Shown in pieces: positions 1 to 15,345 of a stretch of 64,000 bases of DNA. Location of the stretch: assembly GCF_028476545.1 (NCBI RefSeq), contig NW_026732720.1:222501-286500 (forward strand), in the 5' to 3' direction. Source of the stretch: Physella acuta. Taxonomy: Eukaryota; Mollusca; Gastropoda; Physidae. The position numbers were made by a program, and so were the translations under genes. Below the pieces are notes generated by a model that had not been told where the DNA came from, did not search any database, and saw only the letters and a list, made by a program, of their open reading frames with translations. Position 1 is the stretch's first letter. Each line of letters starts with the position of its first letter.

Positions 1-838
1 TTCGAAAAAAAATATTTCATTTTGAAAAATATTTAATAAAAAATATTGTTAAGTAGTGTTTGATGTGATAATAAAGGCCTTGAGTTTAAAAATTAGCTGA
101 ATTATGTAAGGGGGGGGGGGAGGGTGAATAATTAAAGGTGTAAAATGTTGTGGGTCGTTTCTTTACTGTACTGTCAACATTGTAAGGGCGTCGGGGGAAG
201 AGATAGGGGATATGAGTGGGTGTCATGTTTTGTAGGGATAGTGTGGGTAGGAGGTTAGGGGGGGGGGGTGTAGTCGGGTTAGTGGGTTGGGGGTAGTTGG
301 GTGACGCATGGGGGTAGCAAGATGAGAGTAGTGGGATTAGTATATTTGGATAGGGGTAGTGGGTGTGTAGGGGAGGTAGTTGTGTGAGGGGACACCGAGT
401 GAGGATAGTTTGGTGTGGTTAGTAAGGTTAGTGTAGTGGAGTGTGTGTTGTAGTGTGTTCATGCAATACATTGACGTACTGTTGTGTGGTCGGAAAAAAA
501 CATTGACGTGCGGTTGTGTGTGTGGTCAGACAATATATAGGCGTGTGGTTGTGTGGGTGGCTATACAATCAGTGGGTGGGTTTCAGAGACGTGTACGTTG
601 CCGTCCATCACGAGAGAATCCTTGGAAACTAGCAGTTGAAAGAATGCCAGTTGTTAAAACCCGGTGCCTAGATCGATTAGAAACGTCAAAGACATGCCAC
701 AAGAAGCCCCTCGTTGCCCCATGCCTGATCTGTTCTAGTTCTAAATGTCATAGCCCAGCTTTAGACTGCCCGCCCTGCTCCAACACTGAAAATCATAGCC
801 CTTTTTTTTAGACGGCATGCCCTGTTCTACTTCATAGC
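1..838. other. G-rich unique sequence, no supported gene
   Basis: The first 440 bases are G/T-rich with G runs near 110-121 and 260-268. At 460-570 a short motif around 'GTTGTGTG' recurs. A frame of about 120 codons is open at 443-811 but has repetitive origin at its start and matches nothing I recognise, so I do not call it a gene. Confidence 0.4.
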
Positions 839-1258
839 TGTTGTGAATGGTACTTTAGTGCACTGGATGTGTATGAGTGTATGTGTGTGTGTGTGTAGTG
901 GAATGTATTATATTAATAAAAGATGTGATGTTTGAGAGTATGATTTGGTTGTTAGGGTAAAGAGTTTAATCAGCCTTAGTCATGTTGTGTTAGGATGTGG
1001 ATGTATTCGTCTTCGTTTGAAACGTCAAAGTGATTGTCCGTGTCCGTTTTGTATTTAGACAGCACAACAAAAGATGAAATGAATTAACGCCGTCCTGTTT
1101 TGATGGGTATTTGATCGTCGTACGTTGTCCTTAAAGTTGTCTTACAACCCTGTCCACAGCTCACATCGTCACATTCAAAATGTTTTATTAATATAAAACA
1201 ATCCACACCACACATACTCTCATACCCATTCAGTGCAGTAAAATTACCATTCACAACA
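839..1258. repeat. Imperfect inverted repeat, arms of about 90 bp
   Basis: The sequence at 839-930 reappears in reverse complement at about 1168-1258. Both arms share the blocks TTGTGAATGGTA, GCACTG, GTATGAG and TATATTAATAAAA in the same order, with small gaps, and arm 1 has gained a GT microsatellite. The 240-bp centre is not palindromic. It could be a decayed fold-back transposon or an inverted local duplication. No terminal duplication was seen. Confidence 0.6.
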
Positions 1259-1478
1259 ATAGTCATTCATGAGACTGCAAGCTCTAGAATGACGTTGAAT
1301 ATCAAAACCCTTCAGTTGACGTCTTTTGTTTGCATAGTGCAGAGCACACGATCCATTGTTCATTTTGGCTATGTTTATGAAACATAAACTCTACTGATCA
1401 CAAAGGGTATCTAGGTTTGTTTTATTTTTTTTATACTTGTTTACACGAGGACCGGGGAATGTCATATTCTATTATTAG

Positions 1479-2170
1479 TTTCTCGTATATACGAAGTACA
1501 GAGAAAGTCTTGTAATCGTGAAAATAAGAATCGAGATTTTTGCAAATCTCTACGTTTTACACCTCCCTGAGTCGGAAAAACATAGTTTTGCAATCCTGTC
1601 CGTATGTCTGTGTGTCTGTATGTGGGTGTATGTGTGTGTGTGTGTGTGTGTAAACACGATAACATGAGTACCGTTACAGTTAGGTTGATGAAATTTCATA
1701 TATAAACATTATATCAAAATCGTAGATCCGTATCAACTTTTGAGCGATTTCCGATGACCGAAAGTGGAACTTTTTCTACTTTGAATTTTTTTTAAAAGCC
1801 TATAACTTGAGTACTATTTTAAATAGATAAATAACATTTGACATGTAAGTAAACGATCTAATTATCTGCCTTCTGTCAAATTTTGAGTAATTTCCGTTGA
1901 CCGGAAGTATTAATTTTTGCTATTTCCGATTTCTCAAAAACGCATGTGGATTTATAAAGTACTAATAATATTCCGCACTATTATGCACATTTTATTTGGC
2001 GTTCACTTGGTGCACAATTCTTTTTTCTACGAGATTTTATTCTATTTTTAAAAGTCAAAGTATTTAAAATGGATTAAAAATCATGTCTATATTCCGAGTT
2101 GCCATCCCCTGTTGTTTCATATAAGAATATTCGAGAAAGTTTAGGAGAGATTACTCCCTGCTTATTACAA
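1479..2170 (+). repeat. Dispersed repeat R1, copy 1
   Basis: This stretch matches 22329-22970 almost end to end. Both open with a block holding the 12-bp palindrome TCGTATATACGA, run through 'GTCCGTATGTCTGTGTG', and close near 'GAGAAAGTTTAGG'. Inside, degenerate sub-blocks of roughly 110 bp recur, each holding a version of 'ATAACTTGAGTAC..GTT' and then 'ATGAAATTT'. No reading frame is conserved. I cannot assign a transposon class. Confidence 0.75.
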
Positions 2171-2450
2171 AGTGTGATCGGTCATACACCAGACTAACGA
2201 ATACTGGACATGAATAAATCATAATTTAATTTCTTACTTCTAGTTGCCAGTGTCGACTTGTTTAAGTCTATCTACTGACTACAAGGTTGGACAAAAGTTG
2301 CATACAGAGCTGTCACATTATCGCACAAACTAAACATTTTTTCAATAGATTTATTCAATTCGTATTATATATTCAGTTTTACATGAATTATTAATAATCT
2401 ACTGAATAGTTGTCTGAACAAAACAAAACTTGAATTGTTTTTATAATACA

Positions 2451-3498
2451 CTAGCCGTCCCGGCCAGGCCCTGCTCTGGCTTCTGTGAAAAACCTTTCTG
2501 TTAAAGACCATTACCTGTGTGTTTAGTAATCATCATAAACCCGGCATTGCCCACCCAAACCACAACCAACCAAAACCAAAACAACAAAACGCAAACATAA
2601 CGCTAACACAATTTGAATACAAACGAAAACAAAAACCTAACAACAAACCCAACCACAACCACAAACACCAATACAAACACAAAGAAAAAACAAACAAAAA
2701 AGCAAACGAAAACAAAAACCTAACAACAAACCCAACCACAAACACCAATACCAACAAAAAAAAAACAACAACGAAAAAGCAAACGAAAACAAACCAAATC
2801 CAAACGCAAAACCAACCAAAAACACAAATACAAACCCAAACAAAAAAACACAAACAAAAACGAAAAAAGAAAGAACAAAAACGAACCAAATCAAAACGCA
2901 ACCACTAACGCAAACCCACCTAAACACAAAGAAAACACTAACGCGAACATAAACGCCCGGGGCGGAAGCACCTGAACGACTATAGTACCCCAACTTATTC
3001 ATAGTCTTTTGCACTCACTTAAACGAACGCGCCTGTTTCAATTTAATGAACAATTATAATACTCCAAGCTTATCCGTAAAATACCTACAACATTTGCACT
3101 TGATCAATCCCCGCTAATTATGTAATTATTTTTTTCCCAACACCATAACAAAGTAATTAAAAAGTAATTTTTTTTTCCACAAATGCAATGGTTTTATAAA
3201 GGGAAGTAATTGTGTTTTCCCTAATTTATCAAAGGGAAGTAAGTGCTATAGGACTAAATATAGACATAATTAGAATTTTTGTAACAGATGATATTTTTTT
3301 TAAAACTTGTGTTTAATGAACATGCCGACAATTATTACTATAATTTGAAAAATGAAAATTATTTCCCAACACTTTCAATAGTAATTTTTTAACTCATAAA
3401 TTTAGACAAATGCGCACGATGATTGTCTAACACTTAAATCCATCCAAGACCAACGACATACACATTTTTACATACAGAACTGAGCTTTATATATTAGA
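2451..3498 (-). mobile_element. Helitron-like non-autonomous repeat, copy 1
   Basis: Read on the minus strand it begins TCTAATATATAAAGCTC and ends GGCCGGGACGGCTAG, with an A before the TC and a T after the final CTAG. TC start, CTAG end, a small GC hairpin (GCCG-GGA-CGGC) at the 3' end and insertion between A and T fit a Helitron. The part next to the 3' end (2550-2940) is almost pure A and C on the plus strand. No Rep/helicase coding sequence is present. Two other copies lie at 14082 and 29565. Confidence 0.55.
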
Positions 3499-3839
3499 TT
3501 ATAAAACATTTAACATTTGTGTATTGAATTATTAATGGTTTAAACATTTAATAACACCGGGTTTTATTGTTTGTAGAAAATAAAAGAAAAAGAAACGTGT
3601 CGCAATATGTTATGCTTCTCTCAGTCTGTGGTACAACATAACATATAAGAATCAATGGCTATACAGTGGAAACGTTTTTACAGCAGGAATGTGTTATTGT
3701 TAAAAAAAGCGGGACTGATCTCCCCCACACTTTCTAGTATATTCTTTTATAGCACTAAGGTCACTGACAATTTCAGTGTATTCGGGTTATAGAAATATAA
3801 AAGTTTGTGACAAAACCTCTACTTTTTCTAAGAAAACAC
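3499..3839. other. No feature seen
   Basis: AT-rich sequence without a recognisable gene, repeat or RNA. Confidence 0.4.
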
Positions 3840-4660
3840 AGGACGTGAATAGTTTTTATAAGTATAAGTAATTTATCAAATTCAGGTCTTTGAGAAATTG
3901 GGAGAAATACCACATTATGAAACACTAATATTCGTCTCTATTTTACACTTTAAATAGAATGGAATCGCACAGATAAAATGATTTCGCACCAAAAAATGAT
4001 AAAAAATTATCAAATTCTTATGTTTTTGTTTTGAAGAATCGGAAAATAGCGTAAAGCGTTGCTCACGTTATGGGTATTTTAGAAAGCTGAAAAAGACTAA
4101 ACTACCATTTCTGGTTATTAAAGATCACTCATAAATTGAAAAGAATCCAAGTATATGATCTTATACTTATAAGTTAAATTTCGTCTACCTAGTGGAAACA
4201 ATACTTAAGATATCATGTTAACATTGAGATAAAATAAGTACCACTTCCGGGTACCGGAAATCTTACAAAGTCGATAGAAACATGAGTATAAAAACTAAAA
4301 CTTATTAGTAAAATTTCGTCCACCTAACTTAAACGGTCATCTAGTTATTAGCATTTGAGAAACCTGTAAGTAGAGAAAGTTCTAACAGCTACCTGTTACG
4401 GGAGATCGCTCAAAATTTAATACAAAAAGAACTACAAATTAATATCATACTCAAATATAAAACTGGGCCAAGCTAACTGAAACGGTTCTCAAGTTATCGT
4501 TCTTACATACTTGTGTATGTAAGAACGATAACATGAGAGACAGACAGAGTTGGACAGGTCTCGGCTCCGATAGGTTGTAAAACAACAAAATTTGTCAAAA
4601 ATCTCGATTGAGATTTGTGCACGATTACAATACGTTTCTTATATTCCTTTAAAATAAAGT
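3840..4660 (-). repeat. Diverged R1-related repeat
   Basis: Read on the minus strand, this shares with R1 the order: an entry block with 'TTGTAATCGTG', then 'ATCGAGATTTTTG', a 'CTGTC' block, then several sub-blocks of the type 'ACGATAACTTGAGAACCGTT'. It is too diverged to align throughout and its outer limits are uncertain. It contains a perfect 18-bp hairpin at 4493-4532. Confidence 0.5.
4493..4532. repeat. Perfect 18-bp hairpin
   Basis: GTTATCGTTCTTACATAC is followed by the loop TTGT and its exact reverse complement. It sits inside the diverged R1-type repeat at the place where the other R1 copies have only one half of the stem. Confidence 0.9.
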
Positions 4661-5810
4661 AGGAAGGCGTAAAAACGGCAAGAAATTACAAACTAAACTT
4701 CCTTCTTATTTTGTATATCAGAAAGAAAACAGAAAAAAACAGAGTCAAAAGCAAATATTGGAAAATAACAATATGTAAAGCAGGGCCATAAAGGGGAGGG
4801 TTGATTGTGAAAGCAGAAATTTGTAATAAAAGGGGAATTTTAACGTTGTAATGGAAACAGTGGAAGCAATTCTCTAAATAATGGATGAAGATAATAAAGG
4901 GAAATTAGTCATAAACGTAAAACGGAAAATAATTAGTTAAATGAAGCTATTGATTACTATAGAAAGACATTCATTAATTTTAACCCTGGAATTTGATTAT
5001 TGAGAGAGGTTGATAAAAGAAACAATAAACTAATTAACGCTAAAATATTTCAAGGCCGAGGTAAAATGTAGACGTAAACCCATGATTAAAGTTGTCAAAT
5101 TGTAGCACGTAAATGCCCTGACAGTAATAGTCCAATCTCCACCCCCCCCCCGTCCCAGGGAGCGATTGGTACCAGTCCGATGGTGGCTGTAGGACAAGAT
5201 TGATGAGAGATCCAGCCTCACAGAGAGCCGGTGGCCCCATCAGCCCACGTGATACGGGTTTAACGGGTTTCTCTACGATAGGATAAAATCTCTTTCCTGA
5301 TAAATTTTCTTCCCACAGAACTAACCTTTACCCTTTGGTTCTACCTCATTTTTTTGTCTTGGATGACGTAGGAGCCACAGCAAATATGGCCCTTATAAAA
5401 AATTTCCTTTATAAAAAAAAGTTTTTTAAATCTAAAAAAAAAATGGAATTTTATTTTCTCTATTACATTATCCAGCAAAGACTTAGAAAATAAAAGTACT
5501 CACTTTCGATCGTAACAACGAGGCTGGCACTATATACTGCAGTTACATTTTTCCTCCACCTAATAAATCTGTCTTGTTTCGTGGTCTAAGGAGACTTCCA
5601 CATGATTATTGGTCATGATTTTTTACGATACCGGAAGGAACTGCAGTCTAATTTCTGTGTTTTTGATGGGGTAGAGAGGCAAGTCCCAGATACTTCTCGG
5701 GGTTGATTTTTTTCTCAACATTGAGTTGAGTTAACTACGCCTTTAAAAGTCAATGAAGCGAATGGAACTACTGTGATTTCTGATCAGTGTACTCTTTATG
5801 TACTGTTTAC
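4661..5810. other. No feature seen
   Basis: AT-rich, with a C run near 5144-5153. Short open frames at 5030-5240 have no recognisable content. Confidence 0.4.
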
Positions 5811-6077
5811 CAGTGGCGTAGCGAGGTCGGGTGTCACCCGGTGTGGCACCTAATGGTGTCACCCCCCCCCCCCCACCCCCAGAGGCGTAGCGACTCTTCC
5901 CGGGGACAAACTTTCAACTTTCGATTTGCACCACCCCCTTCAACTTTCGATTTGCACCCCCCCGCCTCTCAAATTTTTCTCTCTATATTTTACTATTTTT
6001 TGCCTTGGCGTCACCCCCCTAAATGGTGTTCCCCGGTGCGGTCCGCACCCCCGCCCCCCCCCCTCGCTTCGCCTCTG
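5811..6077 (+). mobile_element. hAT MITE of the CAGTGGCGTA family, copy 1
   Basis: The element starts CAGTGGCGTAGCGAGG and is flanked by a perfect 8-bp target duplication, CTGTTTAC, at 5803-5810 and 6078-6085. The interior holds C runs and repeated 'CTTTCGATTTGCACC' units. An 8-bp duplication and CAG-type ends are diagnostic of the hAT superfamily. It has no transposase and must have been moved in trans. Confidence 0.88.
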
Positions 6078-6199
6078 CTGTTTACTAACTTTTATATCTG
6101 AGACTTGGAATTATGAAATCAAATTAGATTTATATCGGTGCTGCTATTGTATAAAAATGCCAATAGACGGAGCCGTATATTTAGGCTTGGATGATTTGT

Positions 6200-6560
6200 T
6201 AAATATTTTTAAAATCTGGTGCCATGTTATTAAAATAAATGTGGTTATAAAATATTTGTATTGTGAGGATTTTGTTGGATTTAACAACAAATTGGATAAA
6301 AGTAATAAACATTTTTTTTTTCAATTTGTCACTGAAATATTTTGTAAAAAAATGACACAACTAGTTCACCGGATTAAAAAATAATTGTATTTTAAAAATT
6401 TACTAGCAAAGGTTTGAGTACAAATTGGAGTTCTTAGAACCTCGATCATGGAGTTTCCGTACAGCCAATCAATGTTTGTTCTGCGAAAGTGAAACTACAG
6501 GTTACAGATTAGGCTTGATGAAAATAAATAGAAACGTAGCCTTGAACTGCATTTACATAT
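6200..6560 (+). repeat. Diverged dispersed repeat, copy 1 of a pair
   Basis: It matches 47685-48110. Shared blocks are 'TGGTTATAAAAT', 'GTACAGCCAATCAA', 'GCGAAAGTGAAAC'-type sequence and 'TTAGGCTTGATGAAA', in the same order and spacing. Part of it lies in an open frame (5926-6384), but the two copies do not keep a common frame, so I read it as a repeat and not a gene. Confidence 0.5.
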
Positions 6561-6679
6561 TAAATGTCTGAAATTTTTTTTCAGTCAAAATTTTTTTTTT
6601 AAATGGTAAAGAAAAAAAAAGCAACAGCACAGTTTTATGAATTTCAACAATTAATAATCGAACCCGTTTATATGTATAC

Positions 6680-7600
<921 letters not shown>

Positions 7601-7700
7601 ACAGATCATCTGCACAGGTCATCTGAACAGGTCATCTGAACAGGTCATCTGAACAGGTCATCTGAACAGATCATCTGCACAGGTCATCTGAACAGGTCCT
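7601..7700. repeat. Minisatellite, about 14-bp unit
   Basis: The unit 'TCATCTGAACAGG' recurs about seven times with A/G and G/A variants. Confidence 0.85.
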
Positions 7701-7857
7701 TGGATGCTGTTGTAATTGTTATTTACCGCTTACATCTGATGCAGTACTTCGAGTGTGCAATAGACACGTAGCATTTGATGTAGTTGTTTACTAGCGTAGT
7801 CTTCTAGTCGTGGAGTTGGATGTACTTGGTCAGGTAAATTAGTGCAGTTTGTCATTC

Positions 7858-8357
7858 AGAAACAGAAGCGTACATACAGGTAAGTAAAACGAGAAACAGA
7901 AGCGTACAAACAGGTAAGTAAAACGAGAAACAGAAGCGTACATACAGGTAAGTAAACGAGAAACTGAAGCGTACATACAGGTAAGTAAACGAGAAACAGA
8001 AGCGAACATACAGGTAAGTAAAACGACAAACAAAAGCGTAATACAGGTAAGAAAAAGAGAAACAGAAGCGTACATACAGGTAAGTAAAACGAGACACAGA
8101 AGCGTACATACAGGTAAGTAAAACGTGAGGCAGAAGCGTACATACAACTAAGTAAAACGAGACACAGAAGCGTACATACAGGTAAGAAAAAGAGAAACAG
8201 AAGCGTACATACATGTAAGTAAAACGACAAACAAAAGCGTAATACAGGTAAGAAAAAGAGAAACAGAAGCGTACATACAGGTAAGTAAAACGAGACACAG
8301 AAGCGTACAAACAGGTAAGTAAAACGTGAGACAGAAGCGTACATACAGGTAAGTAAA
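7858..8357 (+). repeat. Minisatellite whose unit is a consensus 5' splice site
   Basis: About fifteen units of 33-34 bp with the core ACATACAGGTAAGTAAAACG and a spacer like AGAAACAGAAGC. Most units carry CAGGTAAG, the canonical 5' splice-site consensus, on the plus strand; one unit has lost the GG and one has ATG in place of AGG. Long frames opposite to it are translations of the repeat. Confidence 0.92.
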
Positions 8358-9616
<1,259 letters not shown>

Positions 9617-10910
9617 ATGCATAAAAAATATACATAATATACATACGTACTACAGTCAAATTGGACATAACTGCAATGACAGGCAGCAATCAAAGGCAGA
9701 ATGTGTCAGACATCTCATAGAATGTCATGGCATTACTGACATCAGAGGCAAAGCTTGACAGCACATTACACTACATGACTTGACATGACCATACATGATA
9801 TTACATATGACATGACAGCGCAGAATGCGACAGTACACCTAAGAACAGAACTTGTAAATCCGCCTTTCTAGACCGAGCTAATCATTCTCCCCCTTCCCAT
9901 CCACCCCATCCCACTTCATCTCACAATCTTTCCGTTGTTACAATGCGTTTACTCTTGCAACATGTATATTATACATGTCTACATGTATACCATACATATC
10001 ACATTGTATACTATAGGCTTACATGTCTAGAGAAAAACACCTCGCAGTAAGTTCAAGTTATACGATAGCATTTCCCCTATAGACCGTGTATGCTTACTTG
10101 TTGCTTGTAGTGTACCTTGACAATATTTAGCTCTAGTCTTTCTATCCCTATACATTTCTATAGCACAATTCACTTAGATAAAACCACTGGCTTATAAATA
10201 CCTCGTTCAAGCATTAGGCAGTGCGCTATGCCGTACACAAATCCTTGCACAATGCAGTGCACTAAATGTTGCACAAATTATGTACACATGATCAGGTATG
10301 ATTAAAATAGCGATTAATTAAGGCTATCCGATCGGCTATCAAAGAAACAAACTAATCGAAACACAGGGCCCGTTTCAATGAACGAACTCAGCGTAAAATA
10401 ATCATTAAACTCATTCTGTTTGAAAGGAAATCCAAAGCTTTGAGCACTTGAAGGGACAATTCACAAAAAATAGACGAGACCTCTTGAATTCGATTTCGAT
10501 ATTTTTATGAATCAGCGATAGATGTTACGGTGCTTGTTTTTTCTTTAATTTTTAGCAACCACAACTGTTCGCTTTGAACACCTGAGTGGTCATAATAATC
10601 GACTAATCGCAAATGATTGACTCATTTAGACTTCATGCACGATGACAGAGCCGAACAGACAGGCGCGGACTTGCTTTAATTATTCATTAGGGCTAATTAT
10701 TCCAGAATGTTTCATTTTTACATTTTTACAGTTTATTTACGAGATGTAAGGCATAAAAAAATAATAAATAAACCCTTCCTGAGATTTGTAGGAATTATCT
10801 CGGAAATGTATTAACCAATGACCTCCTACATTCTACTCCACCTGCAATCCTCTACTTTCATTAACCAATACCAGAATTCCATCCACAATATGTCAACATA
10901 CATAATCCAC
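9617..10910. other. No feature seen
   Basis: Non-repetitive sequence by eye, with short CATGACA-type degenerate repeats at 9770-9830 and no supported gene. Confidence 0.4.
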
Positions 10911-10920
10911 TCGATACAGT

Positions 10921-11035
10921 CAACAACCATCCCACGCCGTATATTTGAGTATCCGCTCAGTAACTATCAATAGTCGTCCCACGCCGTGTATTTAGCAACA
11001 TCTACAACATTCAGTGTCCGCTCAGTTAGTATCAG
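10921..11035. repeat. Tandem duplication of about 57 bp
   Basis: Two diverged units share 'CCCACGCCGTRTATTT' and 'TCCGCTCAGT'. Confidence 0.6.
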
Positions 11036-11048
11036 CAACCACGCCTTA

Positions 11049-11212
11049 AAGTTTCCCTTTCCCTTTCAAACCTGACGGTCTATGGGGCAAGTGAAGTGGA
11101 GTTCAATTGTTTCTGTGACTCAGGGACGATCTACTGACTTGAACCCGGATTCAAACTCAAAACGTACGGGTTAGCAGTCCAGCTCTCTACCGCCAGACCA
11201 CTCCGTCCCATT
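11049..11212 (-). mobile_element. tRNA-derived SINE, family B, internally deleted
   Basis: On the minus strand a tRNA-like head (box A type TGGTCTGGCGG, then 'GGACTGCTAACCCG') leads to 'GTCCCTGAGTC' and a tail 'CAGGTTTGAAAGGG'. The middle block found in other family B copies is missing. Near-identical flanks, ACCACGCCTTA at 11038-11048 and ACCGCGCCTTA at 11213-11223, look like the target duplication. Confidence 0.8.
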
Positions 11213-11223
11213 ACCGCGCCTTA

Positions 11224-12629
<1,406 letters not shown>

Positions 12630-12860
12630 AAAGATTCATCTTTAGACCTAACGATCCATTGGGCAGATGCAGTGGAGTTCATATGTTTCTTGACCTCGGC
12701 ATATAAAGGGATGATGTGGTCAGTCGCCTTTATTTTCCATAACGTGTGTGCCCATCAGGGTCGGGTGGACTCAGAGACGTTCCACTAACTTGAACCCGGA
12801 TTAGAACTCGAAACTATCGGGTTTGCAGTCTAGAGTTCCACCACTAGGCCACGCCGTCCC
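12630..12860 (-). mobile_element. tRNA-derived SINE, family B
   Basis: The minus strand reads from a tRNA-like head (GGGACGGCGTGGCCTAGTGG) through 'GATTCTAATCCGGGTTCAAG'-like sequence, a 'GAGTCCACCCGACCCTGATGG' type core and a 'GACCACATCATCCC' block. It abuts the preceding (AT)n. Confidence 0.8.
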
Positions 12861-13083
12861 ATATATATGGACATCTACAACGCTTTTATTTATCGCTGAT
12901 GTCTACTATTACACTTGCCACAATCTATGAAAATGTGTTTCCACTAATGACAAATTAAATGAGTAATTCAACAGCTTAAAATCGTCACTAAAACAGATTA
13001 GATTGGTTTCGTACGGTAGAACTTTAATCCCTATTCAAATGCTTGACAGATCATGTTTTCTTTTAATTGTAACACAACTAGCT

Positions 13084-13260
13084 AGAATGCCGATTATCAG
13101 AATGCCGATTGCCGTAAGAATGCCGATTGTTATAAAGTTGATTATCAAAATTCCGATTGTTATAAAGCTGGTTATCAAAGTGCCTATTGTTTTAACGCTG
13201 ATTATGAAATGCCGATTGTTATAATGCTGATTATCAGAATGCCGATTACCAACGCATTGA
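13084..13260. repeat. Minisatellite on 'GAATGCCGATT'
   Basis: About ten degenerate units of 15-23 bp built on 'ATGCCGATTRTYA'. Confidence 0.75.
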
Positions 13261-14026
13261 TGTACAGAATATAGATAGCTTGATATTGACTTTTAATCTC
13301 CAGTTATGCGAATCCCTGTTGACAAATGAAATGTTAAAATGATTAAATTTAATTTATAATGTAGGCCTATAATACATTGCAAAACTTCATTTCTTGCAAC
13401 TTTCAGAAAAAAAAACCAGAAATACGAAGTTAAAAAAGAAATATATCAAATTATTAACCTAAATAAATTCATTTTCATATTATTTTTAGAATTATTAATT
13501 TCTAAGCTGACATTTTTCCAAATATCGTATCACCAAAACGAGTATCTTTTACTGTTTAACAAAAAACTCCTTTTGTGAGAGGATTCTGTGGTGTAGTTTC
13601 TCTACTAAACAATGTAAAGCAGCTGTCCTGTGGGTATATCTGATATGCGACGTGTGCCCTAACCAAACAATGTAAATCATTTAAACGTATCCCACAATAC
13701 ATTGCTCTAGAGAGGCAAGAAATCTAGATAATTTTTTTGTCTAAAAAGCCGGAACAAAACCTTTGAATATATTAACGATGACCTTTGATAATTATTTAAA
13801 TTTTTGTTGTTTTTTTTTTCGCTGTTCTTTGCGAATTCTCACATAAATGTCGCATCTAAAAAGTGTTCATTATAATACCGAAACCCGAATGCACTGAAAT
13901 AAACCCAACTCTTACGTAACAAATTTGTAAGTAACCTTGGTACTAGTGCACGTTCTGCCGCCTTACAATACAACAGTGTCATGTATCCAGTCTAGCTATG
14001 TGTGTAATACACACACACACACTCAC

Positions 14027-14033
<7 letters not shown>
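13261..14033. other. No feature seen
   Basis: AT-rich unique sequence. Confidence 0.4.
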
Positions 14034-14070
<37 letters not shown>

Positions 14071-14081
14071 ATCTATATATA
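14034..14081. repeat. (AT)n microsatellite at a Helitron-like 5' end
   Basis: AT dinucleotides run directly into the next element. Confidence 0.85.
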
Positions 14082-15146
14082 TATAATATATAAAGCTCAA
14101 TTCTGTATGTAAAAATACATATGTTTGTCGTTGACATACTTCCATGGATGAAAGTGTTAGATAATTAAAGTCCTTGTTGTCTAAATTTATGAGTTAAAAA
14201 ATTAATATTGAAAGTTTTGGGAAATAATTTTCATTTATTAAACTGAGAATAATAATTTTCGGCATGTTCATTAAACAAAAGTTTTTAAAAAATATCATCT
14301 TTTACAAAAATTCTAATTATGTCTTTATTTAGTCCTATAGCACTTAGTTACCTTTGATAAATAAGAAAACACAATTACTTCCCTTTATAAAAACATTGCA
14401 TTAGTGGAAAAGAATTTACTTTTTATTTTTTGTTTTGGTGTTGGGAAAAAAAATAATTACATAATTAGCGGGGATTGATCAAGTGCAAATGTTGTAGGTA
14501 TTTTACGGATAAGCTTGGAGTATTATAATTGTTCATTAAATTGAAACAGGCGCGTTCGTTTAAGTGAGTGCAAAAGATTATGAATAAGTTGGGGTACTAT
14601 AGTCGTTCATTAAGCTAAAACAGGCGATTCCGCCCCGGGCGTTTATGTTCGCGTTAGTGTTTTCTTTGTGTTTAGGTGGGTTTGCGTTAGTGGTTGCGTT
14701 TTGATTTGGTTCGTTTTTGTTATTTTTTTTTCGTTTTTGTTTGTTTGTTTTTCTTTGGGTTTGTATTTGTGTTTTTGGTTGGTTTTGCGTTTGGATTTTG
14801 TTTGTTTTCGTTTGCTTTTTCGTTGGTTTTTTTGTGTTGGTATCGGTGTTTGTGGTTGTGGTTGGGTTTGTTGTTAGGTTTTTGTTTTCGTTTGTTTTTT
14901 GTTTGTTTTTTCTTTGTGTTTGTATTGGTGTTTGTGGTTGTGGTTGGGTTTGTTGTTAGGTTTTTGTTTTCGTTTGTATTTGTAATTGTGTTAGCATTAT
15001 GTTTGCGTTTTGTTGTTTTGGTTTTGGTTGGTTGTGGTTTGGGTGTGCAATGCCGGGTTTATGATGATTACTAAACACACAGGTAATGGTCTTTAACAGG
15101 AAGGTTTTTCACAGAAGCCAGAGCAGGGCCTGGCCGGGACGGCTAG
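14082..15146 (+). mobile_element. Helitron-like non-autonomous repeat, copy 2
   Basis: It is the reverse-orientation copy of 2451-3498. The 5' end is TATAATATATAAAGCTC (TC of the family consensus altered) and the 3' end is GACGGCTAG followed by T. Here the strand-asymmetric tract (14645-15010) is G/T-only on the plus strand, the mirror of copy 1. Its long open frames (14668-15074) come from this tract. Confidence 0.55.
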
Positions 15147-15197
15147 TTCATTAATATAATATGATATTCAGGCATATATCAAAGAAAGAAAACTGCA

Positions 15198-15345
15198 CAA
15201 TTAAGCAACTGCTGCCTTGTAGTTTGTTCTCGAATTATGTAGGCTAAGGCTGTGGAAGCAAATCCAGAAAGAAAACAGGCTGACATTGGAGTCAACATGT
15301 CTCATGGCGAATGATAAGTTTACAGGTAATACTTAATTATTTTGG
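15198..15345 (+). mobile_element. SINE family A, 5'-truncated fragment
   Basis: It contains 'CTGCTGCCTTGTAGTTTGTT', 'GGAAGCAAATCCA', and 'GACATTGGAGTCAA', matching the body of the full copies at 18105 and 49291. The tRNA-like head is absent. Confidence 0.75.

Noticed and set aside
443-811. Frame of 122 codons
   Set aside because: It begins in a degenerate GT-rich repeat and shows no domain; the Cys-rich look comes from TGT repeats.
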